Assembly (NCBI GenBank): GCA_964441935.1
Contig: CAYTXI010000134.1
Coordinates: forward strand, 1 to 5,893
Source: JBBDMC01 sp964441935
GTDB taxonomy: Bacteria; Pseudomonadota; Alphaproteobacteria; Rhizobiales; Kaistiaceae
DNA length: 5,893 nucleotides
Reading direction: 5' to 3'
The translations under genes and the position numbers were made by a program. Shown here piece by piece: positions 5,831-5,893 of this stretch (position 1 is its first letter; the number at the start of each line of letters is the position of its first letter). The notes under the pieces were generated by a model. It made no database searches, had not been told where the DNA came from, and saw nothing but the letters and a program-made list of their open reading frames with translations.

Positions 5831-5893
5831 TCAGACATGCGGTTTGGTGAGGAGCAGCCAGTCGCCGTTCCCGGCAAGACCAGACGGGTCGAC
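5831..5893 (-). CDS. C-terminal end of an unidentified gene (partial)
   Basis: From the right edge the minus strand reads 20 codons ending in TGA at 5831-5833. The peptide ends in GNGDWLLLTKPHV, which looks like a compact protein C-terminus, and most third positions are G or C, as in neighbouring genes. It is 111 bp before the 138-aa gene and on the same strand, so it may be the preceding operon member. Twenty residues are too few to name a family. Both other minus-strand frames are also open from the edge through this stretch, so the frame choice is tentative. Confidence 0.45.
   Translation of the reverse strand, partial: VDPSGLAGNGDWLLLTKPHV

Overview
The window looks like chromosomal DNA of a GC-rich alphaproteobacterium. 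The lipoyl synthase N-terminus resembles rhizobial and rhodospirillal LipA, and codon third positions are strongly G/C. Every supportable gene lies on the minus strand, so the genes are read from the right end of the window to the left. The genus is not determinable by eye. I see no mobile element, CRISPR array, tRNA, rRNA or recombinase.

Layout in transcription order, right to left: the last 20 codons of an unidentified gene (5831-5893); a 138-residue four-helix membrane protein of unknown function (5303-5719); dihydrolipoamide dehydrogenase (lpd, 3895-5313), whose start overlaps the preceding gene by 11 bp; a Gfo/Idh/MocA-type oxidoreductase (2845-3885), 9 bp after lpd; a 145-bp gap with palindromes and a weak promoter candidate; a secreted or membrane-anchored bactofilin-like protein (1449-2699), with a 17-residue-periodic beta-helix followed by about five membrane helices; two tandem GlsB/YeaQ/YmgE-type small membrane proteins of exactly 86 residues each (1114-1374 and 837-1097); and lipoyl synthase (lipA, start 719), which runs off the left edge.

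The metabolic frame is 2-oxoacid dehydrogenase function. Lpd is the E3 subunit that reoxidises dihydrolipoamide, and LipA builds the lipoyl cofactor on E2 or H protein. Between them sit four genes with no obvious lipoate role: one oxidoreductase and three envelope proteins. The tight spacing of the 138-aa gene, lpd and the oxidoreductase suggests one transcript. The bactofilin-like gene has a good ribosome binding site after a long gap and probably starts its own unit, perhaps including the two GlsB-like genes. The most unusual item is the bactofilin-like protein. The rest is ordinary housekeeping and envelope content, and nothing here clearly amounts to a new defence or mobile system.
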